Origin: Bradyrhizobium liaoningense
Lineage (GTDB): Bacteria; Pseudomonadota; Alphaproteobacteria; Rhizobiales; Xanthobacteraceae
NCBI RefSeq assembly: GCF_018130955.1
Contig: NZ_JAFCJM010000027.1
Coordinates: 1 to 64,000, forward strand
DNA: 64,000 nt
Direction of reading: 5' to 3'
Part shown: one piece after another, positions 24,174 to 33,125 of the stretch
Layout: each line of letters starts with the position of its first letter
Position numbering within the stretch: position 1 is the stretch's first letter
The notes under the pieces: generated by a model
Seen by the model: only the letters and a program-made list of their open reading frames with translations
Database searches by the model: none
What the model was told of the DNA's origin: nothing
Program-made: the position numbers and the translations under genes

Positions 24174-26041
24174 ACAAGCGCTCGATCGCAACCGTTTCCC
24201 TCTCCGGCGCTCTCGACGAAAAGCTCCGCGCCATATCGGCGGCGGGCTTCGAAGCCGTCGAGATTTTTGAGAACGACCTGCTCTCGTTCGGTGCGAGCCC
24301 GCGCGACGTGGCGCAGCTATGCGGCGAACTCAACCTCGAGATCTGCGCCTTCCAGCCGTTTCGCGACTTCGAGGGCATGCCGGAGCCGCAGCGCGCGCGC
24401 AACTTTGCCCGCGCCGAGCGCAAGCTCGACCTGATGCAGGAGCTCGGCACCGACCTCCTGCTGATCTGCAGCAACGTCTCCCCCGCTTCGCTCGGCGGGA
24501 TCGATCGCGCGGCCGACGATTTCCGTGAGCTCGGCGAGCGCGCCGCGCAGCGCGGTCTGCGCGTCGGCTACGAGGCGCTCGCCTGGGGACGCCATGTCAA
24601 CGACCACCGCGATTCCTGGGAGATCGTGCGGCGGGCCGATCATCCCGCGATCGGTGTAATCCTCGACAGCTTCCATTCGCTGGCGCCTGGCTTTCCGACC
24701 CGCGCCATCCGCTCCATCCCCGGCGACAAGATCTTCCTCGTCCAGCTCGCCGACGCGCCAAAGCTCGAGCTCGACATCCTGTCGTGGAGCCGGCACTTCC
24801 GCTCCTTCCCCGGGCAGGGCGACCTGCCCGTGCTCGACTTCATGGAGGCGATCGCGGCGACCGGCTATGCGGGCCCGCTGTCGCTGGAGATCTTCAACGA
24901 CCAGTTCCGCGCCGGCTCGGCGGCGCAGACCGCGACCGACGGCATGCGCTCGCTGATCCTGTTGCAGGACCAGCTCGCCGCGACATGGCCGAAGCTTGCC
25001 GACAAGCGGCTCGCGCCGAAGGCCAAGAGCCGCGGCACCGGCTTTGTCGAATTCGCCGTCAACGAGACCAAGGCGGGCGAGCTCGCCGCGCTGTTCGCGC
25101 AGCTCGGCTTCCGCAAGACCGGCAAGCATCGCAGCAAGGCGGTCGAACGCTGGTCGCAGGGCAAGGTCGAGCTCGTGATCAATTGCGAGACCGACGGCTT
25201 TGCCCATTCGCACTATGTCACGCACGGACCCGGCGTCTGCGCCATTGCCCTCGACGTCGACGATTCCGGCCGCGCCATGGCGCGCGCCGAGGCGTTGAAG
25301 GCGCGCACCTTCTATTCTCCGGTCGGCCCCGGCGAGCTCGAAATTCCCGCGATCCATGGCGTCGGCGGCAGCCTGCTCTACTTCCTGGATCAGGCCGGCA
25401 AGAACTGGGACACCGACTTTGAGCGCATCGCGAGCGATGCCGGCGCCGACAGCCTGCTCGCGGTCGACCACATTGCGCAGTCGATGCCTTACGACGAGAT
25501 GCTGTCCTGGCTTCTGTTCTACACCGGCATCCTCGATCTCACCCGCTTGCCGCAGATGGAGATCGCCGACCCTCGGGGGCTCGTCCAGAGCCAGGCGATC
25601 ATCAACGGCGACCAGAGCCTGCGCTTCGTGCTGAACGGGTCATCGGCGAACCGCACCCTGCCCGCCCGCTTCATCTCGGAGTTTTTCGGCTCCGGTGTAC
25701 AGCACGTCGCGTTCTCGTGCCGGGACATCTTTGCGACGGTGGCCGCGATGCGCGCCCGCGGCGCGGGTTTCCTGGATATCCCGGACAATTATTACGACGA
25801 TATCGAAGCCAAATACGACCTGGCGCCTGACATCATGGCGCAGCTGCGCGCCAATCACATTCTCTACGATCGCGAGGGCGACAGCGAGTTCTTCCAGGTC
25901 TACACCCACATTTTTGACGACCGCTTCTTCTTCGAGATCGTCGAGCGTCGCGACTATCAGGGATTTGGCGCGGCCAATGCGGGGATCCGTCTCGCAGCCC
26001 AGGCGCGCGAAGTGCGCCCGGCGAGCATGCCGCGGATCTGA
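24170..26041 (+). CDS. quiC: 3-Dehydroshikimate dehydratase fused to an HPPD-like domain
   Basis: 623 residues in two parts. Residues 1-280 are a xylose-isomerase-like TIM barrel with metal-ligand regions GYEALAWGRHVND, GVILDSFHSLAPG, FLVQLADAP and LSLEIFNDQFRAG. Residues about 290-610 are a two-repeat VOC domain related to 4-hydroxyphenylpyruvate dioxygenase with the iron-ligand positions kept: His near 434 (VDHIAQSM), His near 512 (VQHVAFS) and Glu near 589 (FFEIVERRD). This is the QuiC1/QsuB-type architecture, which converts 3-dehydroshikimate to protocatechuate. It overlaps the MocA-type gene by 4 bp. The role of the second domain is uncertain. Confidence 0.87.
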   Translation: MNKRSIATVSLSGALDEKLRAISAAGFEAVEIFENDLLSFGASPRDVAQLCGELNLEICAFQPFRDFEGMPEPQRARNFARAERKLDLMQELGTDLLLICSNVSPASLGGIDRAADDFRELGERAAQRGLRVGYEALAWGRHVNDHRDSWEIVRRADHPAIGVILDSFHSLAPGFPTRAIRSIPGDKIFLVQLADAPKLELDILSWSRHFRSFPGQGDLPVLDFMEAIAATGYAGPLSLEIFNDQFRAGSAAQTATDGMRSLILLQDQLAATWPKLADKRLAPKAKSRGTGFVEFAVNETKAGELAALFAQLGFRKTGKHRSKAVERWSQGKVELVINCETDGFAHSHYVTHGPGVCAIALDVDDSGRAMARAEALKARTFYSPVGPGELEIPAIHGVGGSLLYFLDQAGKNWDTDFERIASDAGADSLLAVDHIAQSMPYDEMLSWLLFYTGILDLTRLPQMEIADPRGLVQSQAIINGDQSLRFVLNGSSANRTLPARFISEFFGSGVQHVAFSCRDIFATVAAMRARGAGFLDIPDNYYDDIEAKYDLAPDIMAQLRANHILYDREGDSEFFQVYTHIFDDRFFFEIVERRDYQGFGAANAGIRLAAQAREVRPASMPRI

Positions 26042-26116
26042 GGCCGCCAGTTCGCCTGTCGCGGTCGTGTGGGCGCGAAGACCAAGAATACCAAGAACAC
26101 AGGGGAGGCGAAAATC

Positions 26117-27685
26117 GTGAAGCAACATACTTTCAGCCGCATCGGGCTGGCTGCCCTGCTCTGCGTGGCACTGCCGATTTCGGTCGCACAGGCCGCGGGT
26201 CCGGAGCTGACGCCGGAAATCGAAGTTTCAGGAGGGACCGTGATCGGCGTCCGCGACGCCGGGCTCGCCGTGTTCAAGGGCATTCCATTTGCCGCGCCGC
26301 CGGTCCGCGAGCTGCGCTGGAAGCCGCCGGCTCCGGTGGCATCCTGGAAGACCGCGCTGCTCGCCGATCGTTACGCCCCGATGTGCGTGCAGCCGCTGCG
26401 GGCCAAAAACTCGGTGTTCTACCAGGGCGAGGAACCGACCAGCGAGGACTGCCTTTATCTGAACGTGTGGTCGCCCGACACGCGCAGCGAGGCCAAGCTG
26501 CCCGTGATGGTCTTCATCTATGGCGGCGGCTGGGTGGTCGGCTCCGGATCGATGCCGCTCTATTCCGGCGAACATCTCGCACGAAAAGGCGTCGTCGCCG
26601 TGACGTTCAACTATCGGCTCGGCGCTCTTGGCTTCCTGGCACACCCCGAGTTGACGACCGAGTCCGACCGCAAGGCGTCTGGCAATTACGGGCTGATGGA
26701 CATGGTGGCCGCGTTGACCTGGGTCAGGGACAACATTGCGCGCTTCGGCGGCGATCCAGCGAGCGTCACAGTGTATGGCCAGTCGGCCGGTGCGGCCGCA
26801 ATCTCGCTGCTCGAGGCATCGCCGCTCGCCAAGGGTCTGTTTCAGCGCGCGATCGGCCAGAGCGGCGGCTTTGCGCTGGACGGGCCGCCGCCTCCACTTG
26901 CTGCCGCCGAAAAGAACGGCCTCGCGCTGGCGGAGAAGTTGAACGCCAAATCGCTCCAGGAATTGCGTGACAAGGGCCCCGATGCCGTGATCGCGGCCGG
27001 CGTTCCGGTGCGGCCGATTCTGGACGGCTATGTGCTGCCGAAGCCGCCGGCCGAAGTCTATCGCGCGGGTGAAGAGATGCGTATCCCGGTGCTGGTCGGA
27101 TCCAATTCGGACGAAGGCACGCCCTATCCGGTGGCGATGTCGGCGGCGGCCTTTGCCGAGGACGCACGCAAGCGCTACGGCGAGCGCGCCGACGCATTGC
27201 TCAAGCTCTATGCGACGTCAACCGAAGCCGAGGCGCGGGCGTCGAGCTACGAATTGCACCGCGATCGATTGTTCGCTTCGGCCGTCCGCACTTGGGCGCG
27301 CGAGCAGTCCCGCGTCGCGCCCACCTTCTCCTATTACTTCAGCCATCGTCCGCCTTATGTCGAAGGGCTCGCCTATCAGCAGCAGACGCCGGCCTCGGCG
27401 CTCGGAGCTTATCACGGTGCGGAGATGGCCTATGCCTACGGCACGCTCGACTCGTTGAACTGGACCCGGCCGGTCCGCACCTGGACTGAGGCGGACCGCA
27501 AGCTTTCCGACCTGATGTCGAGCTACTGGGTGAACTTTGCCAAGACCGGAAATCCCAATGGCAGCGGGTTGCCGGTGTGGCCGGCTTACGATGAGGGCAA
27601 AGAGCAGGTCATCCTGCTCGGCGACAGCGTCGTTGCCGGCGACTTGCCGAACAAGACGAAGCTCGATTTTTTCGTAACACCTTAG
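26117..27685 (+). CDS. Secreted type-B carboxylesterase
   Basis: 522 residues from GTG 26117, chosen because AGGGGAGG lies 9 bp upstream. A signal peptide (GLAALLCVALPISVAQAAG) directs it out of the cytoplasm. Alpha/beta-hydrolase features: EDCLYLNVWSP, oxyanion loop FIYGGGWVVGS, nucleophile serine in VYGQSAGAAA (about residue 235), acid in NSDEGTPY and histidine in GAYHGAEMAY. The nucleophile elbow is GQSAG rather than the usual GESAG. It lies 75 bp after the dehydroshikimate dehydratase on the same strand, so release of quinate/shikimate from a plant ester such as chlorogenate is plausible but unproven. Confidence 0.83.
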   Translation: MKQHTFSRIGLAALLCVALPISVAQAAGPELTPEIEVSGGTVIGVRDAGLAVFKGIPFAAPPVRELRWKPPAPVASWKTALLADRYAPMCVQPLRAKNSVFYQGEEPTSEDCLYLNVWSPDTRSEAKLPVMVFIYGGGWVVGSGSMPLYSGEHLARKGVVAVTFNYRLGALGFLAHPELTTESDRKASGNYGLMDMVAALTWVRDNIARFGGDPASVTVYGQSAGAAAISLLEASPLAKGLFQRAIGQSGGFALDGPPPPLAAAEKNGLALAEKLNAKSLQELRDKGPDAVIAAGVPVRPILDGYVLPKPPAEVYRAGEEMRIPVLVGSNSDEGTPYPVAMSAAAFAEDARKRYGERADALLKLYATSTEAEARASSYELHRDRLFASAVRTWAREQSRVAPTFSYYFSHRPPYVEGLAYQQQTPASALGAYHGAEMAYAYGTLDSLNWTRPVRTWTEADRKLSDLMSSYWVNFAKTGNPNGSGLPVWPAYDEGKEQVILLGDSVVAGDLPNKTKLDFFVTP

Positions 27686-27697
27686 AAACCGGCGCTG

Positions 27698-27726
27698 CTC
27701 TCTCCCCGCCTGCCGCGGGGAGAGAG
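27698..27726. terminator. Bidirectional hairpin between convergent genes
   Basis: CTCTCTCCCCGC and GCGGGGAGAGAG are perfect 12-bp inverted arms with a 5-base loop, placed between the end of the carboxylesterase and the end of the convergent binding-protein gene. No T-run follows on either side, so it could be a factor-dependent terminator or a REP-like hairpin. Confidence 0.65.
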
Positions 27727-27751
27727 ATGAGCTGGATGCGTCAGCCGTCGG

Positions 27752-28981
27752 TCATTCCGTCACCGGCTTGTCGGAGATCTCCCAATCCTTGCCGCTGAAG
27801 GTGGAGATGAAGAGCGTCTTCATCGGCGTGTAGTTGTCGGGCGTGTAGCTGTAGTTGACGCCGTCCAGGAAGTAGGGCGAGTGGAAGCCGTTGAGGTTGG
27901 AGGCCTGCGCCAGCACGTTGGCGCGGGTGAGGTCGTCGCCGCAGCGGCGCAAGATCTCCGCCATCGACGCGGCCTGGCCGTAGCCCGCGAACGCGATGGT
28001 GTTGTCCTGGTCGATATTGGGCAAATATTTTTTGCGCAGCTCCTCGAACGCCATCACGTCGGCATCCTTGTCCCACTTCCCGACGCCGACCTCCTTGTTG
28101 TAGCGGATCGCGACGATGCCGGCGGCGTTCTCGAGACCCGCGGCGTTGAGGATCGAGCGGCCGGTCGAGCCTGCGGACAAGAGCTGCAGCGGCTTCCAGC
28201 CGAGCTCGGCCACCTTGCGGATCGACTGCGACGAGGCCTTGCCGGTGGAGATGTTGTAGAAGACATCAGCACCCGATTTCGAGAGATTGATGAGCTGGGA
28301 ATCGATGGTCGGGTCGGTCAGATCGTAGGTCTGCTCCAGAATCACCTTGGCGGTGCCGCCGGCATCTTCCAGCACCTTCTTGAAGGGACCGAGAAAGTCG
28401 CGGCCGAAATCGTCGTTCTGATAGAGAATGCCGACCTTGGCGTTCGGCTTCACGCTCACGACGTGGCGCGCGAGAATGCGCGCTTCGGTCGGATAGAGCG
28501 GCAGGCCCGCCATCGTCCACTTGAATTCCTTGGGGTTGTTCCACTTGGACGCGCCGGTGTTGAGCAGGAGCTGCGGCACGCCCTTGGAATTGAGATATTT
28601 GTGCACGGCGGTCTGCGGCGCGGTGCCGAGCGAGCCATAGAGCGCGAGCACTTCTTCCTGCTCGACCAGACGCCGCGTCGCCTCGACGCATTTCGGCGCG
28701 CTGTAGGCGTCGTCCATGGTGAGGAATTTGACCTTGCGGCCGTTGATGCCGCCCTTCTCGTTCAGCGACTGGAAATAGGCCTCACCGACACGGCCGAGCA
28801 CGCCATAGAGCGAGCCGGGTCCGGAATGCGGCACGGTCTGGCCAATCTTGATTTCAGTGTCGCTCGCACCGGCATCATATTTCTTCTCGGCGGCCCACAC
28901 GTAAGGGGCCGGCAATGTCGACGCAGCGATGGTGGCAAGTGCGGCGGCGCTGAAATCGCGCCGTGAAGGATTTTTGGTCAT
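27752..28981 (-). CDS. Orphan LivK-type binding protein with Tat signal
   Basis: 409 residues from ATG 28981. The N-terminus carries a twin-arginine signal (NPSRRDFSAAALATIAAST), unlike the Sec signal of the other LivK. The mature protein has the type I binding fold: IKIGQTVPHSGPGSLYGVLG, YGSLGTAPQTAVHKYLNSKG and VGILYQNDDFGRDFLGPFKK. No permease or ATPase is beside it. It may serve the binding-protein-less livHMGF at 11-14 kb or share the 18-23 kb transporter. Upstream 28982-29100 shows no gene. Confidence 0.84.
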   Translation of the reverse strand: MTKNPSRRDFSAAALATIAASTLPAPYVWAAEKKYDAGASDTEIKIGQTVPHSGPGSLYGVLGRVGEAYFQSLNEKGGINGRKVKFLTMDDAYSAPKCVEATRRLVEQEEVLALYGSLGTAPQTAVHKYLNSKGVPQLLLNTGASKWNNPKEFKWTMAGLPLYPTEARILARHVVSVKPNAKVGILYQNDDFGRDFLGPFKKVLEDAGGTAKVILEQTYDLTDPTIDSQLINLSKSGADVFYNISTGKASSQSIRKVAELGWKPLQLLSAGSTGRSILNAAGLENAAGIVAIRYNKEVGVGKWDKDADVMAFEELRKKYLPNIDQDNTIAFAGYGQAASMAEILRRCGDDLTRANVLAQASNLNGFHSPYFLDGVNYSYTPDNYTPMKTLFISTFSGKDWEISDKPVTE

Positions 28982-29100
28982 TGTTATTGATCTCCCTGGA
29001 TAGCGCGCATTTTTCTGGCATCGCGCCATGCACCGCAAGTGGGGAGTCGTCGCTTTGCGACGCAATGCCGCTCAAATCCCGTCGCGCGTAGCGCCTAGAC

Positions 29101-29991
29101 TCAAGTTTTCTCGGCGATGACGACGAGACCGCGCACGGGCTCGTTGTTCTCGTTGCGCGGCGAGGCCGGGTCACACGTCAGAAGTTTCAGTCCGGCCTTC
29201 GCGATCGCCTCGCGCACATATTCCGTGGAGTGGGCATAACGCAATCCCTCGCCGAGGATCACGCCTTTACCGTCATGCGTTTCCAGCGTGAAGGCGAGCG
29301 TGCCGTTCGGCGCAAGCACGCGCTTCGCTTCGCTCAGCACTTGCGTAAGATCGGACAGATAGACCATCGCGTCCGCCGCCACGATCAGATTGGCGCTCGC
29401 GTCAGCCTTGTTCCGCAGTCCGTCGATCATGTCGGCGACTTCAAGCCCGGCATAGAGGCCGGTGGCGCGCGCCTCCTTGATCATGGCGGGCGACAGGTCG
29501 ATGCCGATGAACTGATCGACCTGCTTTGCGAAGGCGCTGGCCGCGAGACCCGTGCCGCAGCCCAGGTCGATCGCGCGCTTGAAGAACGCCGGCTTCTTCG
29601 CCGCGACGCGCGCCGCGAGCACCGCCTTGAAGATCAGGCTGGGCGCGCGATAGCCGAGATCGTTGATCAGCGCATGCTCGAAGCGCGGCGCATATTGGTC
29701 GAACAGCGCCTGCACATAAGCCTTGGGCATCTCCGATATCTGCTCATCACCGAGCCGCATCAGGTGCAGGCTTGCACCATGCTGATCGCTCGCGTCGGAT
29801 CGCCGCGCTTCGCGAAAGGCCGCGATCGCCTTGTCGCGCTCCTTGAGCTGCTCGCGAATTTCGCCGAGCGTGAACCAGGCGGAGGTGAAATTCGGCGCCA
29901 GCTCGATCGCCTGCTCCAGGAGATTGGCCGCGGCGGGGAGATCGCCCTTGAGCTGGAGGTCGCGCGCGAACTCGAAACGGCGGTCGGCCAT
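29101..29991 (-). CDS. TPR-containing class I methyltransferase
   Basis: 296 residues from ATG 29991 (ATG 30027 is a possible longer start; neither has a strong ribosome site). Residues 1-75 contain two tetratricopeptide repeats (GDLPAAANLLEQAIELAPNF, AWFTLGEIREQLKERDKAIA). From about 125 is an S-adenosylmethionine methyltransferase with motif I AIDLGCGTGLAASAF and motif II/III region VAADAMVYLSDL. It resembles the YcgJ/BioC-type fold (Methyltransf_11/12). The substrate is unknown; TPRs suggest a protein partner. Confidence 0.78.
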   Translation of the reverse strand: MADRRFEFARDLQLKGDLPAAANLLEQAIELAPNFTSAWFTLGEIREQLKERDKAIAAFREARRSDASDQHGASLHLMRLGDEQISEMPKAYVQALFDQYAPRFEHALINDLGYRAPSLIFKAVLAARVAAKKPAFFKRAIDLGCGTGLAASAFAKQVDQFIGIDLSPAMIKEARATGLYAGLEVADMIDGLRNKADASANLIVAADAMVYLSDLTQVLSEAKRVLAPNGTLAFTLETHDGKGVILGEGLRYAHSTEYVREAIAKAGLKLLTCDPASPRNENNEPVRGLVVIAEKT

Positions 29992-30222
29992 GAGATCGCC
30001 GGAGGACTGGAACAGGCGTAGCGGCATGCAGGAACCCAGTTCATCATTGCCGGGCTTGACCAGGCAATCCATCGAAAAAAGGGGACTGTTAAGAAGATGG
30101 ATGCGCGGGTCCCGCCTCCGCCAATTGGCTTCGGCGGGCTTTTACATCACTGGGCCGGCGAAGCCTAGCGGAGACGGCAAGCCCGCGTATGCCGGGTGAA
30201 ATTCGGGGTTCGGCCTCCCTAT

Positions 30223-31269
30223 ATGACCAGCATGCGCCCGCAAGACATCCTGCTGCCAACTGCCGCCGGCCTGTGCTGCAAGCCAGGCGGTTTCCACATC
30301 GACCCCGTCCGCCCGGTCGAGCGCGCCGTGATTACCCATGGCCATTCCGACCATGCCCGCGCGGGCCATGGCGCGGTGCTGGCGACGCAGGAGACGCTGG
30401 ACATGATGCGGCTACGCTACGGCGAGACTTTTGCCGGCACGACACAGGCGATCCGCTATGGCGAGGAGATCCGGCTCGGCGACGTCACGGTCAAGCTTCA
30501 TCCCGCCGGCCATGTGCTCGGCTCGGCGCAGATCGCGGTGGCCTGCAAGGACACCTGCATCGTCGCCTCCGGCGACTACAAGGATGCGTCCGATCCGACC
30601 TGCACGCCGTTCGAACTCGTGCCCTGCGATGTCTTCATCACCGAGGCCACCTTCGGCCTGCCGGTGTTTCGCCACGGCGATGCCGCGGACGAGGTGAAGA
30701 AGCTGCTTGCCTCCGTCGCACTGTTTCCGGAACGCGCGCATCTCGTCGGGGCCTATTCGCTCGGCAAGGCGCAGCGCGTGATCGCGCTATTGCGCGCGGC
30801 CGGCCATGATGCGCCGATCTATCTGCACGGCGCGATGGAGACGATCACGCATTATTATCGGAGCCGCGGGATCGAGCTCGGCGAACTGCGGCCGGTGAAG
30901 GGCGTGAAGAAGGCTGATCTCGCCGGCACCATCACGCTGGCGCCGCCCTCGGCGACCTCGGATCTTTGGACACGGCGTTTCCCGGACCCTGTGACGGCAT
31001 TCGCCTCGGGCTGGATGCGGGTACGCGCGCGGGCCCGCCAGCGCGGTGTCGAGTTGCCGCTGGTGATTTCGGATCATGCCGATTGGGACGGCCTGACCAC
31101 CACCATCACTGCTACCGGCGCGGGCGAGATCTGGGTTACGCACGGCCAGGAAGACGCGCTGGTGCACTGGTGCAAAGCTAAGGGCCTGCGCGCGCAGCCG
31201 CTCGATCTCGTCGGCTATGGCGACGAGGAGGAGAGCGAGACACAGCCGGCCGGCGAGGCCGAGGCATGA
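30223..31269 (+). CDS. Ligase-associated DNA exonuclease (metallo-beta-lactamase/beta-CASP fold)
   Basis: 348 residues from ATG 30223 (ATG 30232 is an alternative). The metal site motif is THGHSDHARAGH (about residue 38), followed by HPAGHVLGSAQI, SGDYKD and the C-terminal ISDHADWDGL and VTHGQ, as in SNM1/mRNA-3'-processing exonuclease relatives. Its stop overlaps the start of the ATP-dependent ligase by 4 bp, the signature arrangement of the bacterial exonuclease-ligase-(helicase) DNA repair set. It likely trims DNA ends for the ligase. No Lhr helicase gene is nearby in this window. Confidence 0.87.
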   Translation: MTSMRPQDILLPTAAGLCCKPGGFHIDPVRPVERAVITHGHSDHARAGHGAVLATQETLDMMRLRYGETFAGTTQAIRYGEEIRLGDVTVKLHPAGHVLGSAQIAVACKDTCIVASGDYKDASDPTCTPFELVPCDVFITEATFGLPVFRHGDAADEVKKLLASVALFPERAHLVGAYSLGKAQRVIALLRAAGHDAPIYLHGAMETITHYYRSRGIELGELRPVKGVKKADLAGTITLAPPSATSDLWTRRFPDPVTAFASGWMRVRARARQRGVELPLVISDHADWDGLTTTITATGAGEIWVTHGQEDALVHWCKAKGLRAQPLDLVGYGDEEESETQPAGEAEA

Positions 31270-33125
31270 ACCGCTTCGCCGAATTCCTTGACCGTCTCGC
31301 CTATGAGCCCGGCCGCAACAACAAGCTGCGGCTGATCACCGGCTATTTTCGCGAGGTCGGCGATCCCGACCGCGGCTATGCGCTGGCCGCGCTGACCGGC
31401 GCGCTCAGCTTCAAGCACGCAAAGCCCTCGCTGATCCGCGATCTGATCGCCGCGCGCACCGATCCCGTGCTGTTCGGCCTCTCCTATGACTATGTCGGCG
31501 ATCTCTCGGAGACTGTTGCGCTGATGTGGCCGAAGACTCGTCCTGACAACAAAGAGTCTTTTCCGGGCCACCCCTCTCCCCAGCCCTCCCCCGCAAGGGG
31601 GGAGGGAGCGCAGCGGAGCGTGCGGCAATCGGCGAAGAAACTCGCTGACATAGCTTCAGAAAGTAATGGAGGCACGACCGTCTCCGTTCCCTCCCCCCTT
31701 GCGGGGGAGGGTCAGGGAGAGGGGTACCCCGGGCGAGATGCTGATGCAGCGCCTCGCAATCACAACAACCCGCCCCCTCCAACCCTCACCGAGGTCGTCA
31801 CCACGCTGCGCACGCTCGGCAAGACCGAGCTGCCAAAGCAGCTCGAACGCTGGCTGGACGAGCTCGACGAGACTGGCCGCTGGGCGCTGCTCAAGCTCGT
31901 CACCGGTGCGCTCCGCATCGGCATCTCTGCGCGGCTCGCCAAGACGGCCGCGGCTGCGCTCGGCGACAAAGACGCGCACGAGGTCGAGCTGATCTGGCCG
32001 GGCCTTGCCCCGCCCTACACCGATCTCTTCGCCTGGCTGGAGGGCTGCGCGGAAAAGCCGCTCAATCGCGATCCGGCGCCGTTCCGCCCGGTGATGCTGG
32101 CGCATGCGATTGAGGATACCGACTTCCAAAACCTCGATCCCGCCGACTACATCGCCGAATGGAAGTGGGACGGCATCCGCGTGCAGGCCGTCGCCGGGCA
32201 TGATGCACGCGGGTACGTGACGGCGCGGCTCTATTCGCGCACCGGCGAGGACATCACGGGGAGCTTTCCGGATCTCGTGCCGGCGCTGCGCCTGCCGGGC
32301 GCCATCGACGGCGAGCTCTTGATCGTGCGCGACGGTCGGGTGCAGAGTTTTAACGTCCTGCAGCAGCGGCTCAATCGCAAACTGGTCTCGCCAAAGCTGA
32401 TCAAGGAGTATCCGATCCGTTTGCGCGCCTATGATCTGCTCGGCGACGACGAGAACGATCTGCGCGAGCTGCCCTTCGCGGAGCGCCGCGCGCATCTCGA
32501 AACTTTTGTCAAAAAGCTCGGCGATGTCAGGATCGACTTGTCGCCGACCGTCCCCTTCGACAGCTGGGACGCGCTCACGGCCGCGCGTGCCGATCCGGCG
32601 AGCGCGGGTGCAGGCGAGGATGCGGATGCCGTCGAAGGCGTCATGCTGAAGCGGCGCGATGCGCCTTATTTGCCGGGGCGGCCCAAGGGACAGTGGTGGA
32701 AGTGGAAGCGCGACCCGCATCTTATTGACGCCGTGCTGATGTATGCGCAGCGCGGCCACGGCAAGCGCTCGTCCTTTTATTCCGACTATACGTTTGGTGT
32801 CTGGACCCAAGGCGAAAATGGCGACGAGCTGGTGCCGGTCGGCAAAGCCTATTTCGGCTTCACGGATGAGGAGCTCTTGCAGATCGACCGATTCGTCCGC
32901 CGCAACACCACTGAAAAGTTCGGCCCCGTCCGCCATGTCGTGCACGAGCCGGACAAGGGGCTGGTGCTTGAAGTTGCCTTCGAAGGCCTGCAGCGCTCGC
33001 CGCGGCACAAATCCGGCGTCGCGATGCGCTTTCCCCGCATCAGCCGGCTGCGCTGGGACAAGCCGCCGCGCGAGGCGGACCGGCTGGAGACGCTGGAGCG
33101 GATGCTGAAGGCGGAAGCGGCGTGA
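31266..33125 (+). CDS. ATP-dependent DNA ligase with repeat-encoded insertion
   Basis: 619 residues, longer than the roughly 530-550 usual for this family. An N-terminal DNA-binding domain (LALRGALSF-like, KLVTGALRIGISARLAKTAA) precedes the nucleotidyl-transferase domain with adenylation lysine in EWKWDGIRVQ (about residue 300), GELLIVRDGR, EGVMLKRRDAPY and KPPREADRLE at the end; an OB-fold completes it. Between GDLSETVALMWPK and TEVVTTLRTL lies a Pro/Gly/Arg-rich segment (PSPQPSPARGEG...PSPLAGEGQGEG) encoded by a palindromic repeat. The reading frame stays open through it, so the enzyme is probably still functional. Forms an overlapping pair with the exonuclease. Confidence 0.87.
   Translation: MNRFAEFLDRLAYEPGRNNKLRLITGYFREVGDPDRGYALAALTGALSFKHAKPSLIRDLIAARTDPVLFGLSYDYVGDLSETVALMWPKTRPDNKESFPGHPSPQPSPARGEGAQRSVRQSAKKLADIASESNGGTTVSVPSPLAGEGQGEGYPGRDADAAPRNHNNPPPPTLTEVVTTLRTLGKTELPKQLERWLDELDETGRWALLKLVTGALRIGISARLAKTAAAALGDKDAHEVELIWPGLAPPYTDLFAWLEGCAEKPLNRDPAPFRPVMLAHAIEDTDFQNLDPADYIAEWKWDGIRVQAVAGHDARGYVTARLYSRTGEDITGSFPDLVPALRLPGAIDGELLIVRDGRVQSFNVLQQRLNRKLVSPKLIKEYPIRLRAYDLLGDDENDLRELPFAERRAHLETFVKKLGDVRIDLSPTVPFDSWDALTAARADPASAGAGEDADAVEGVMLKRRDAPYLPGRPKGQWWKWKRDPHLIDAVLMYAQRGHGKRSSFYSDYTFGVWTQGENGDELVPVGKAYFGFTDEELLQIDRFVRRNTTEKFGPVRHVVHEPDKGLVLEVAFEGLQRSPRHKSGVAMRFPRISRLRWDKPPREADRLETLERMLKAEAA
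31563..31733. repeat. In-frame palindromic repeat inside the ligase gene
   Basis: Inverted arms of about 48 bp (31563-31610 and 31686-31733) share CCCTCTCCC...CCCTCCCCCGCAAGGGGGGA with a few mismatches and enclose about 75 bp. The element spans about 171 bp, a multiple of three, and adds about 57 residues to the ligase without a stop. Same CTCCCCGC/GCGGGGAG-rich family as other intergenic elements in the window. Confidence 0.83.

Noticed and set aside
27698..27726. Classic intrinsic terminator
   Set aside because: The hairpin is strong but no T-run follows on either strand, so it is reported as hairpin/terminator-like with limited confidence.
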